This document shows, piece by piece, positions 35,211 to 43,248 of a stretch of DNA of 64,000 nt. A program made the position numbers and the translations under genes. The notes under the pieces are model-generated. The model saw nothing but the letters and a program-made list of their open reading frames with translations. It was not told the origin of the DNA and did no database searches. Location: contig NZ_PDJD01000001.1 in the NCBI RefSeq assembly GCF_002563925.1, forward strand, positions 2,734,973-2,798,972, read 5' to 3'. This DNA is from Serinibacter salmoneus. Lineage in GTDB: Bacteria > Actinomycetota > Actinomycetes > Actinomycetales > Beutenbergiaceae. Positions within the stretch are counted from its first letter, which is position 1; the number at the start of each line of letters is the position of its first letter.

Positions 35211-36388
35211 GACGGCCTCGTCTCGGCCGGCCGCTCACCCTCGGCGACGTCCGCCTCGAGGGCCGTCAGGCCCTCGGTCCCGCCGCTGACCGTCCCTGCG
35301 CCGTCGGCACGCCGGCCCGCCCTCAGCCGACGCCGCCGGATGAGGGAGTCCACGGTGCCGGCGATGCCGCCGGGCAGGAACATCACCACGAGGATGAACA
35401 GCACCCCGAGGATGAACAGCGGCTCCGAGAGCGGGATCCGCAGCACGGCGGGCAGCGAGGCGATCGCCTCCGAGCCGGCCAGGAACGTCAGCCGCTGATC
35501 CAGGATCGTGTAGAGCACGCCCCCGATGATCGCGCCCCAGCGGAACCCCACGCCGCCGAGCACCACCATGACCAGGATCGTGATCGTCAGGTCCGCGGAG
35601 ACGGCGCGCGGCACGGTGCCGGACTGCAGCAGCATGTAGGTCACGCCGGCCAAGGAGGCGCACAGCGCGGCGATCACGAAGATCGCGAGCTTGGCGCGGT
35701 TCGGCTGCAGGCCGAGCACCTGCACCCGCAGCTCGTTCTCGCGGGTGGCGCGGGCCAGGTGCCCGAGCCGGGAGCGGTCGATCCACAGGGCCACGAGGTA
35801 GACCACCACGAGGACCGCGAGGGTGATCCAGTACATGTTGCGGGTGTTGACCACGCCGATGAGGAAGCTCGGCACGTTGTCCGTGGTCAGGCTGAGGCCC
35901 TCCTCCCCGCCGGTCACGCCGCTGTTGCGGCGCACCAGCACGGACCCGGCCTGGGCGAAGGCGAGGGTGACCATGGCGAACGGGATGCCGGAGACCCGCA
36001 TTGCGATGCCGCCGGTGACCGCCGCGATCGCCAGGCCCCCGATGAGGGAGAGCACGACGGCGAGGATCAGCGGGAGCCCCGTGTTGGCCAGGATGATCCC
36101 GAGTCCGTAGGCGCCGGCGCCGAAGTAGAGGGCGTGGCCGAAGGAGAGCATCCCTGCGGTGCCGAGCAGCATGTTGTAGGACAGCGCGAGCGCCGCGAAG
36201 ACCATTGCGAGGGACATCACGGCCATCGCGCCGGGCTGGTAGGTGGGGGTGGGCAGCAGCCCCGGCACGGAGATGTTCAGCAGCGGCAGGCACGCGATGA
36301 GGACCACGAGGCCGGCGCCGAGCGCGGGGCCCATGTAGCGCCGCAGCGGGGTGGTGGCGGTGTCGGATGCGGGGGTGGTCGTGCTCAT
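35207..36388 (-). CDS. livM: Branched-chain-type ABC transporter permease (LivM)
   Basis: This 393-residue permease has about ten membrane helices and the LivM signature: SYNMLLGTAGMLSFGHALYFG followed by VRRNSGVTGGEEGLSL. The EAA-like loop ARATRENELRVQVLGL contacts the ATPase. The last 55 residues are a charged cytoplasmic tail. ATG 36388 has a gggaggaagg SD. With LivH it forms the channel of an importer for hydrophobic amino acids, amides or short carboxylic acids. Confidence 0.9.
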   Translation of the reverse strand: MSTTTPASDTATTPLRRYMGPALGAGLVVLIACLPLLNISVPGLLPTPTYQPGAMAVMSLAMVFAALALSYNMLLGTAGMLSFGHALYFGAGAYGLGIILANTGLPLILAVVLSLIGGLAIAAVTGGIAMRVSGIPFAMVTLAFAQAGSVLVRRNSGVTGGEEGLSLTTDNVPSFLIGVVNTRNMYWITLAVLVVVYLVALWIDRSRLGHLARATRENELRVQVLGLQPNRAKLAIFVIAALCASLAGVTYMLLQSGTVPRAVSADLTITILVMVVLGGVGFRWGAIIGGVLYTILDQRLTFLAGSEAIASLPAVLRIPLSEPLFILGVLFILVVMFLPGGIAGTVDSLIRRRRLRAGRRADGAGTVSGGTEGLTALEADVAEGERPAETRPS

Positions 36389-37260
36389 GCCTTCCTCCCG
36401 AGGAGTCCGCGGGGCCGCAGCAGCAGCACCGCCGCGAGCAGCACCACGACGATGAGGTCGCCGGTCCCGCCGAGGTAGTAGTTGGCCAGCTGCTGCATCA
36501 CCGCGACGATCACCGAGGCGATGGCGGCGCCCGCGAGGGACCCGAGGCCACCGATCACGGTGACGATGAAGGCGAAGATCAGCAGGGTCTGCCCCAAGTG
36601 CGGGGAGACGTACCCGGTGTAGTGGGCCGCGAGGACCCCGCCCACCCCGGCGGCGGAGCCGCCGATGGCGAACACGAGCGTGAAGGCCTTCTTCACGTCG
36701 ATCCCCAGCGCGGTGACCATGGAGCGGTTCTCCACGCCGGCGCGGATGATCATGCCGTAGCGGGTGTGTCGCAGGAACAGCACGAGGCCCACGAGCAGGA
36801 GCACCGCGGTGATCATCAGCACCCAGTAGACGTTGGGCACGTTCGCGCCGAACACGCCGGTGGTCTCGTCCAGCCACGCGGGGCCGGTCACGTAGATCGG
36901 GTCGGCCCCCCAGATCCCCTCGTACAGGGCCACCGCGGCCAGGGCCAGGCCCACGGTCACCAGGACCTGTTCGATGTGGCGTTCATACAGCGGGCGGATC
37001 AGCACGAGTTCCGTGGCGGCGGCGATGAGGGTGCCGGTGATCCCCCCGATGAGGATGCTGACCAGGAAGGCGGCCCAGCCCTGGGCGCCCATCCGGCTGG
37101 CGACCTCCCAACCGATGAAGGCGCCGAGGGTGAGGAAGATGCCGTGCGCGAAGTTCAGCACGTGCATCAGGCCGTAGATCAGGCTGAGGCCGGAGGAGAC
37201 GAGGAAGTACAGGGCGCCCAGGCCCACCCCGGTGATGAGGACGAGGATGAGGGTGCTCAT
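36385..37260 (-). CDS. livH: Branched-chain-type ABC transporter permease (LivH)
   Basis: This 291-residue permease has eight or nine membrane helices. SGLSLIYGLMHVLNFAHGIFLTLGAFIGW is the standard LivH start, and MIIRAGVENRSMVTALGIDVKKA is the conserved cytoplasmic loop. It pairs with LivM. Its start overlaps the livF stop and its stop overlaps the livM start, each by ATGA. Confidence 0.92.
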   Translation of the reverse strand: MSTLILVLITGVGLGALYFLVSSGLSLIYGLMHVLNFAHGIFLTLGAFIGWEVASRMGAQGWAAFLVSILIGGITGTLIAAATELVLIRPLYERHIEQVLVTVGLALAAVALYEGIWGADPIYVTGPAWLDETTGVFGANVPNVYWVLMITAVLLLVGLVLFLRHTRYGMIIRAGVENRSMVTALGIDVKKAFTLVFAIGGSAAGVGGVLAAHYTGYVSPHLGQTLLIFAFIVTVIGGLGSLAGAAIASVIVAVMQQLANYYLGGTGDLIVVVLLAAVLLLRPRGLLGRKA

Positions 37261-38009
37261 GCGGGGCTCCCCTGGGTGTTCTCGTGGCCGGGCGCGGCGG
37301 GGCTCGGCGTCTCGTGGCTGCCGACGCCGAGCAGTCGCTTGACCAGCACCGGGTCATCCAGCAGGGCGGTGGCGTCCCCGGTGTGCACCACGCGGCCGGA
37401 GTCGATGACCACGGCGGTGCCGGCGAGGCGGCGGACCACCTCGAGGTTCTGCTCCACCAGCACGATCGGCACGGTGGCCGCGGCCTTCTCCAGGGCGTCG
37501 GCCACCTCGGTGACGATCCGAGGCGCGAGGCCCTTGGTCGGCTCGTCCACGAGCAGTACCCGGTTGTCGTTGAGCAGCGCGCGGGCCACGGAGACCATCT
37601 GCTGCTGCCCACCCGAGAGGGTGCCGGCCGCCTGGTTGCGGCGCTTGACGAGGTCCGGGAACAACTCGGCGACCAACTCCCGGTTGGGGTTCTTCTGCCG
37701 CTCCGCCAGGGCGAGGTTCTCCGCGACGGTGAGCTTGGAGAAGACCTCGCGGTCCTCCGGCACGTAGCCCACGCCGCGCTGCACGATCTTGTGGGTGGGC
37801 AGGGTGGCGATGGACTCCCCGGCCAGGGTGATGGTGCCGGTGCGCTTGATGAGCCCGAGGATGGAGCGCAGCGTGGAGGTCTTGCCGACCCCGTTGCGCC
37901 CGAGGATCGCGGTGATGCCGGTGTCGGGGATCTCGAAGGTGACGTCCTCGACCACCTGCTGCCCGGCGATGGACCCGGCGAGGTGCTCCACGGTGAGGAT
38001 GGCGCTCAT
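37257..38009 (-). CDS. livF: Branched-chain-type ABC transporter ATP-binding protein (LivF)
   Basis: This 250-residue ATPase has Walker A LGRNGVGKTST (about residue 35), the signature LSGGQQQM, and Walker B VLLVDEPTKGL, followed by VEQNLEVV, all typical of LivF. It powers the importer at the cytoplasmic face together with LivG. Confidence 0.93.
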   Translation of the reverse strand: MSAILTVEHLAGSIAGQQVVEDVTFEIPDTGITAILGRNGVGKTSTLRSILGLIKRTGTITLAGESIATLPTHKIVQRGVGYVPEDREVFSKLTVAENLALAERQKNPNRELVAELFPDLVKRRNQAAGTLSGGQQQMVSVARALLNDNRVLLVDEPTKGLAPRIVTEVADALEKAAATVPIVLVEQNLEVVRRLAGTAVVIDSGRVVHTGDATALLDDPVLVKRLLGVGSHETPSPAAPGHENTQGSPA

Positions 38010-38764
38010 ACGGCGGTCCCGAGGTAGGCGGACTGCACGAGCTCGTTCTGCATGATCTTCTCCGGTTCATCGAGCGCGATGATGCTGCCCGAGACCATGA
38101 CGGCGACCTGGTCCACCAGGTCCATCAGGACGTCGATGTGGTGCTCCACCATGAGCACGGTGCAGCCCTTCTCCTGGTGCATCCGCCGGATGGCGGCCAC
38201 CAGGCCGGGCACGTCCCCGGTGCCGACGCCGGCCATGGGCTCGTCCAGCAGCACGAGGGAGGCGTCGGTGGCCAGCAGCACGGCGATCTCCAGCTTGCGC
38301 TTGTCGCCGTGGGAGATGTCGCCGGCCATGAGGTGGGACCGCTCGAGCAGCCCCACCTCGGCGAGGGCCTCACGCGCCGCCTGCGTGGCGTCGTCGTGCC
38401 GGCCGGGGAAGGCGAACAGGGAGTAGTTCCCGCCCCGCGACACCTGCGCCGCGATCCGCACGTTCTCCAGGATGCTCAGGCGGGGGAAGTAGCTGGACGT
38501 CTGGAACGTCCGGCCGAGCCCCGCCCGGGCCCGGGCCGGCACGGACATCGAGGTGATGTCCTTGCCGTGCATCCGGATCCGCCCCGCGGTGGGGGCCATC
38601 ACTCCGGAGATCGTGTTGAACAGGGTGGTCTTGCCGGCACCGTTGGGGCCGATCACCCCGACGAGGCCACCGGAGGCGACGTCCAGATCGACGCCCTCCA
38701 GGATGGTGGCCCCGCCGATGGTCAGACCGACGCCCGCGACCGACAGCGCAGGTGAGGCGGGCAT
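38006..38764 (-). CDS. livG: Branched-chain-type ABC transporter ATP-binding protein (LivG)
   Basis: This 252-residue ATPase has Walker A IGPNGAGKTTL (about residue 36), the LivG-type signature SHGDKRKLEI, and Walker B LVLLDEPMAG, then VEHHIDVLMDL. The SHGDKR form is characteristic of LivG-like and urea/amide transporters. ATG 38764 starts 3 bases after the binding-protein gene stops; its end overlaps livF. Confidence 0.93.
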   Translation of the reverse strand: MPASPALSVAGVGLTIGGATILEGVDLDVASGGLVGVIGPNGAGKTTLFNTISGVMAPTAGRIRMHGKDITSMSVPARARAGLGRTFQTSSYFPRLSILENVRIAAQVSRGGNYSLFAFPGRHDDATQAAREALAEVGLLERSHLMAGDISHGDKRKLEIAVLLATDASLVLLDEPMAGVGTGDVPGLVAAIRRMHQEKGCTVLMVEHHIDVLMDLVDQVAVMVSGSIIALDEPEKIMQNELVQSAYLGTAV

Positions 38765-38767
38765 GGA

Positions 38768-40015
38768 CTACTCGACCTCCGCCGGGGCCACGGCGTCGGC
38801 CTGCACGGTGTCGATCAGCTCGGGGGTGTAGGTGTCGCCGTCGGCCACGAGCTTGACCTGGTACATCTCCTGGATGAGGGCGTGGTCGCCCTCACGGACC
38901 GTGAGCGTGCCCTTGGGACCCTCGAAGGTGTAGCCCTCCAGGGCGGCGATCATCGAGTCCACATCCTGCCCGTTCTCGATGGCGTGGGCGATCATCAGGG
39001 CGGCGTTGAAGCCGTCCGGGCTGAACAGGTCCGGGGTGCTGCCGGCGGCCTCGATGTGTTCGACCATCGCGGTGTTGATCTCGTTGTCCGGGGCGCCGGG
39101 GAAGTAGTAGTTCAGGAACGAGATCTGCTCGCTCGCGGAGCCGTAGGCGCCGAAGGTGGCGGCGTCGCCCAGGCCGGTGACCACGGGGACGGCGTCGAAC
39201 ACACCCTGCTGGCTCATGGCCTCCCACATCGTGCCGGAGGTGGCGCCGGCCCAGGCCACGAAGACCAGGTCGGGGTCGGCGTCCAGCACCTGCTGGGCGA
39301 AGGTGGTGAACTCGGTGACGTCCTCGGCCACGAGGATCGAGGAGACCTCCGCGCCCTGGCCGCCCAGGATGGCCTCGACGGCGGCCACGTTGCCCTGCCC
39401 GAAGGCGGTGTCCTGGGCGAAGACCACCACGCTCTGCCCGGAGATCTCGTCCAGGAAGGTGCCGGCCGTGGCCACGTCCTGGCTGGACTGGCGGCCGGAG
39501 CGGAAGGTGTACTCGTTCACGCCGGTGATGGCGTCGGCCGCGGCGGGGCCGGAGATGTACAGCACCTGGTTCTGCGCCGCCTGCTCGGCCACGGACAGGG
39601 CCACACCCGAGGAGGCGGTGCCCGCGAGGATCTGCACGCCGGAGCCGATCAGTTCCTTGGCGGCCGTCACGGCCTTGTCGGCGTCACCGCCGTCGTCGCG
39701 GACCTCCACGATGATCTCGGTGTCGCCGATGATGTTGGTGCCGTCGGTGATGTAGTCCAGGCCGGCCTCGAAGCCGTGCAGGTACTGCTCGCCGTAGCTG
39801 GCCAGGGCGCCGGTCTCGGAGGTGATGATGCCGACGGTGACCTGCTCGCTCGCGGTCGCCTCGCCGTCCTCGGTCTCCTCGCTGCCCGACTCCTCGGTGG
39901 TGTCCGCGTCGGTGGTCTCGGTGGCGGCGCTGTCCTCGCTCGGGGCGCAACCCACGAGGCCGATCGCCGTGATCACTCCCACGCAGGAGAGGAGTGCCTT
40001 CTTGGTCACACGCAT
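38768..40015 (-). CDS. Substrate-binding lipoprotein of the branched-chain-type ABC transporter
   Basis: This 415-residue lipoprotein has a signal peptide with lipobox LVGC (Cys23), an acidic Ser/Thr/Glu-rich linker (about residues 25-60), and a Peripla_BP_6 (leucine-binding-type) fold starting at QVTVGIITSETGALASYGEQYLHG. It captures the substrate outside the cell for LivHMGF. It is the first gene of the 13-gene operon; an inverted repeat lies 31-52 bases upstream. The ligand is unknown: the enzymes downstream suggest a 3-hydroxy- or 3-oxo-acid or its ester rather than leucine. Confidence 0.92.
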   Translation of the reverse strand: MRVTKKALLSCVGVITAIGLVGCAPSEDSAATETTDADTTEESGSEETEDGEATASEQVTVGIITSETGALASYGEQYLHGFEAGLDYITDGTNIIGDTEIIVEVRDDGGDADKAVTAAKELIGSGVQILAGTASSGVALSVAEQAAQNQVLYISGPAAADAITGVNEYTFRSGRQSSQDVATAGTFLDEISGQSVVVFAQDTAFGQGNVAAVEAILGGQGAEVSSILVAEDVTEFTTFAQQVLDADPDLVFVAWAGATSGTMWEAMSQQGVFDAVPVVTGLGDAATFGAYGSASEQISFLNYYFPGAPDNEINTAMVEHIEAAGSTPDLFSPDGFNAALMIAHAIENGQDVDSMIAALEGYTFEGPKGTLTVREGDHALIQEMYQVKLVADGDTYTPELIDTVQADAVAPAEVE

Positions 40016-40045
40016 GGTGAGGGCCCTTTCGTCGTTGAAAGCCGC

Positions 40046-40067
40046 AACCTGAATCGGTCTTCAGGTT
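40046..40067. promoter_or_regulatory. Perfect inverted repeat upstream of the 13-gene operon, putative TetR operator
   Basis: AACCTGAA-tcggtc-TTCAGGTT (8-bp arms, 6-base spacer) lies 31 bases before the first start codon. The 265-base region 40016-40280 holds no gene. Confidence 0.6.
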
Positions 40068-40280
40068 TGCCCCCGAATCTAGGACCAAGGTCCCCCCTCG
40101 TCAACACGAGAACCGAGCCTTCCGGTCACAATCGCGTCACGGCCGCGGGGCCGCGCACCGGTTCGGGGGTCCGCCACTGTCGCCGAACCGTCTCCTGCGG
40201 TGCCTCGCCGCCTCGTACGAGCACCGGGAGCGGCGCGCGATCATTTGCCGTGCACCCGTTCTTCGTGCGGGAATGGCGCC

Positions 40281-40904
40281 ATGCCATCACCGCGCCGCAC
40301 CGCACTCCGGGGGGTGACTGCGGCGTTCACCGTCGCACTGCTCGCCGGGTGCGCCAGCCACCAGTCCATTTCACCGGGCACCGCCGCGAGCACCGCGAGC
40401 ACCGCCCAGCAGAGCGCCGACCCCCACGACGCGGGATCCGATTCGAGCCCCTCCGCGTCGGCACCCGCCGAGGATGCCGCCACACCCGGGGCGGGACTCC
40501 AGGCAGGCGACCAGCAGCAGTCCGCCGGGACCGGCATCCAGGCGCTGACCCAGGACAGCATCGACGCCGACGCCGAGGCCCGCCAGCGCGCCGAGGAGGC
40601 CGCGCAGCGAGGGGAGGCCACCGTCGCAGTGACCTGGGTGGCGACCGATGCCCCCGCGCTCACCGTGGGCGCACTCGCCGAGAACGTCCTCACCCAGGAC
40701 GGCGTGTGCACGCTCACGCTGACGCGCGGCAGCGAGGTCGTGGTCACGGAGAGCGCGGCCATCGCCTCCGCCACCTCCACGGACTGTGGCGAGCTGAGCG
40801 TGGACCTGGCGGACCTGGAACCCGGTGTCTGGTCGCTCACGGTCGCCTTCAGCGCACCCGACCTCGGGGGTGCCTCGCAGCCTCAGGAGGTGGTGATCCC
40901 GTGA
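40281..40904 (+). CDS. Small secreted lipoprotein
   Basis: This 207-residue protein has a signal peptide with lipobox LLAGC (Cys24). A Ser/Ala/Thr-rich linker and a short helical stretch (DSIDADAEARQRAEEAAQRGE) follow. The C-terminal 95 residues have an Ig-like beta-strand pattern (VAVTWVATDAPALTVGA, then CTLTLTRGSEVVVTE, then VWSLTVAFSAP) with two Cys that may form a disulfide. The function is unknown. Its stop overlaps the next gene's GTG by 4 bases (GTGA), tying it to the SLH protein. Confidence 0.75.
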   Translation: MPSPRRTALRGVTAAFTVALLAGCASHQSISPGTAASTASTAQQSADPHDAGSDSSPSASAPAEDAATPGAGLQAGDQQQSAGTGIQALTQDSIDADAEARQRAEEAAQRGEATVAVTWVATDAPALTVGALAENVLTQDGVCTLTLTRGSEVVVTESAAIASATSTDCGELSVDLADLEPGVWSLTVAFSAPDLGGASQPQEVVIP

Positions 40905-42265
40905 GGCTCCTGCGCACCCTCGCCGCCACCGCGGCCCTGGCCCTGTCCGCCACGCTGTCGCTGGCGGGGGTCACCCCCGCGACCGCCGCCGTGACGAGCT
41001 CGCAGTACGACGCCGGGATGATCGTCTCCGACGCCACCTTCTACGACTGGGACTCCATGACCTCCCGGCAGGTCCAGGACTTCCTGGACTCGAAGGTCAG
41101 CCGGTGTCGGCCGGAGTACTCCGCGGGACCGCACGATCCCATCGTGTGCCTCAAGGACTACGTGATGACCACCCGCGATGTCGACGCCAGCGGCGGCTGT
41201 GAGGCGATCGTCGGCGGCCGGCGCAGTGCCGCGGAGATCATCGTCGAGGTGGGCAGGGCCTGCGGCGTGAGTCCCCGCTCCCTGCTCGTGCTGCTGCAGC
41301 GCGAATCCGGGCTGGTCACGCACGTGGCCCCGAGCACCTGGCGCTACGACGAGGCGATGGGGTACGGCTGCCCGGACGGCGCTCCCTGCGCCGCCGAGTA
41401 CGAGGGGTTCTTCAACCAGGTCTACCGGGCCGCGTGGCAGTTCCGCCGCTACCAGGCGTACCCGAGCAACTACTCCTTCCAGGCGGGCCGCACCAACTCC
41501 ATCAGCTATCACCCCAGCGGGACCTGCGGTCGCCAGAGCGTGTACATCCAGAACCAGGCGACGGCGGGCCTGTACAACTACACGCCGTACGTGCCCAACA
41601 ACGCCCTGAAGAACGGCAGTCCCAACGGGTGCAGCTCGTACGGGAACCTGAACTTCTTCCTGCTGATCAACAACTGGTTCGAGGGGGTCCCCACCGCCAG
41701 TTCACCGTTCCGTGACGTGAGCACGACCAACCAGTTCTTCAACGAGATCGATTGGCTCTACAGCGAGCAGATCACCACGGGGTGGCGGGTCTCCGGCGGC
41801 CGGGAGTACCGACCGCTGGAGGACATCAACCGCGACGCGATGGCCGCGTTCCTCTACCGGCTCGCCGGCTCCCCGTCGTACACGCCGCCGCGCACCTCAC
41901 CGTTCTCGGACGTCTCCACCTCCAATCGCTACTACAAGGAGATCTCCTGGCTCTACGCCGAGGGCATCTCCACGGGTTGGGGTTCCGGGTCCACGCGGGA
42001 GTTCCGTCCGCTGGAGCAGATCGATCGCGACGCCATGGCCGCCTTCCTGTACCGGATGGCCGGCGAGCCGCGCTATTCCGCGCCCGGCACCTCACCGTTT
42101 GCGGATGTGAGCACGCGCACGATGTACTACAAGGAGATCGCCTGGTTGGCCTCCGAGGGCATCTCCACCGGCTGGAGCACGTCCTCAGGCCAGGAGTTCC
42201 GACCCGGGGACGCCGTGGCGCGCGACGCGATGGCGGCCTTCCTCTACCGATTCGATCGGATGTAG
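40901..42265 (+). CDS. Secreted protein with lysozyme-like domain and three SLH-like repeats
   Basis: This 454-residue protein has a signal peptide ending near ATAA (about residue 30). Residues 35-265 are a conserved extracellular domain with LLQRESGLVT, whose Glu-Ser-Gly matches the catalytic Glu region of lytic transglycosylases, plus several Cys that could pair. Three SLH-type repeats follow (about 267-330, 331-392, 393-454), each with SPFxDVST, YKEIxWLxxxGISTGW and RDAMAAFLYR. It would bind the cell wall and may cut or remodel peptidoglycan. GTG 40901 overlaps the lipoprotein stop. Confidence 0.8.
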   Translation: MRLLRTLAATAALALSATLSLAGVTPATAAVTSSQYDAGMIVSDATFYDWDSMTSRQVQDFLDSKVSRCRPEYSAGPHDPIVCLKDYVMTTRDVDASGGCEAIVGGRRSAAEIIVEVGRACGVSPRSLLVLLQRESGLVTHVAPSTWRYDEAMGYGCPDGAPCAAEYEGFFNQVYRAAWQFRRYQAYPSNYSFQAGRTNSISYHPSGTCGRQSVYIQNQATAGLYNYTPYVPNNALKNGSPNGCSSYGNLNFFLLINNWFEGVPTASSPFRDVSTTNQFFNEIDWLYSEQITTGWRVSGGREYRPLEDINRDAMAAFLYRLAGSPSYTPPRTSPFSDVSTSNRYYKEISWLYAEGISTGWGSGSTREFRPLEQIDRDAMAAFLYRMAGEPRYSAPGTSPFADVSTRTMYYKEIAWLASEGISTGWSTSSGQEFRPGDAVARDAMAAFLYRFDRM

Positions 42266-42268
42266 CGC

Positions 42269-43162
42269 ATGAGTGAGCGGGCACGGTCGATCCTTGCGGC
42301 GATCCTGCTCATCGTGGGCGCCGTGCTCGCTCCTATCGCCGCGATCGGTGCGAACACGCGCGCGCAATTGGTGAGCACGGACACCTTCGTGGCGACGTAC
42401 GGCTCCCTCGCCCAGGACCCGGCGGTGGTGGACGCCCTGGCCGCGGCGGTGGGCGAGAGGGTCGAGGTGGCCACCGACAGCGACGTGGCGACCGCGCTGG
42501 CCCGTGCCACCACGCGCGAGGTGGTCAGCTCGGACGCGTTCGGCTCGGTCTGGGAGGGCATGCTGCGCGGCGCGCACGCGGGCGTCTCCGCGGTGGTCGA
42601 CGGCGATGGCGCACTCTCGGTGAACGACGGCGGCGAACTCACCGTGAACGTCAGCACGATCGTGGGCGCCGTACGCGACCAGCTGGTGACGTGGGGATTC
42701 GAGGCCGCGGAGCGCATCGCCGCCGACCAGGAGCCGCTGGTGCTCGTGCAGTCCGATGAGGTGGCGCTGGCACTCCAGGCCTATCAGGCCACCGCGACAG
42801 TCGGGGCATGGCTGCCGTGGGTCTCGCTCGCGCTGCTCGCCGCCGGCGTGCTGCTCGCCGTGGATCGACGGCGCGCGCTCGGCCGGGCCGGTTGGGTCGT
42901 CTTCGCCCTGACCGGGGTGGCGTGGGCCACCGTGCTGATCGTGCGGGGCGTGCTCGGCTCCGGGTGGCCCGCCGTGAGCGCCGTGGCCGCCGCGGCGACC
43001 GGCGGAATGGTGGTCAGCCTCGCGATCATCACGCTGGTGGCGCTGGCCGTGGCCGTCGGGGTCACGTGGTGGCGGCGCCGGGGTGCGGCCACCGGCTCGC
43101 CCGCGCCTGGGTCCACCGAGCCCACCGAGCCCACCGAACCCTCAGCGCCCGCGAGACCGTGA
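42269..43162 (+). CDS. Membrane protein of unknown function
   Basis: This 297-residue protein has one N-terminal membrane helix, an outward-facing acidic domain of about 140 residues with no Cys, then three helices (about residues 170-275) and a cytoplasmic tail. The tail ends in TEPTEPTEPSAP from a 9-base repeat in three copies. I do not recognise the family; similar topologies occur in actinobacterial envelope proteins. It starts 3 bases after the SLH gene stop, so it belongs to that operon. Confidence 0.75.
   Translation: MSERARSILAAILLIVGAVLAPIAAIGANTRAQLVSTDTFVATYGSLAQDPAVVDALAAAVGERVEVATDSDVATALARATTREVVSSDAFGSVWEGMLRGAHAGVSAVVDGDGALSVNDGGELTVNVSTIVGAVRDQLVTWGFEAAERIAADQEPLVLVQSDEVALALQAYQATATVGAWLPWVSLALLAAGVLLAVDRRRALGRAGWVVFALTGVAWATVLIVRGVLGSGWPAVSAVAAAATGGMVVSLAIITLVALAVAVGVTWWRRRGAATGSPAPGSTEPTEPTEPSAPARP
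43115..43141 (+). repeat. 9-base tandem repeat (accgagccc) in the 3' end of the membrane protein gene
   Basis: Three in-frame copies encode TEP-TEP-TEP. Confidence 0.8.
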
Positions 43163-43208
43163 ACTCTGCGTCGAGGCCGTACCCCCCAGGGCACGGCTTG
43201 GCCGCAGC

Positions 43209-43224
43209 AGGCACGGTTTCGCGG
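43209..43224. repeat. Dispersed 16-base motif, copy in the 43.2 kb intergenic region
   Basis: AGGCACGGTTTCGCGG is the exact reverse complement of 60149-60164. Confidence 0.55.
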
Positions 43225-43248
43225 GGGAAGTGGACGATCCGGTCCGGC

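Noticed and set aside
38882-40900. Open frame continuing about 2 kb upstream of the SLH gene on the plus strand
   Set aside because: It is antisense to the binding-protein gene and in the wrong frame for the lipoprotein. The signal peptide and the GTGA overlap place the SLH start at 40901.
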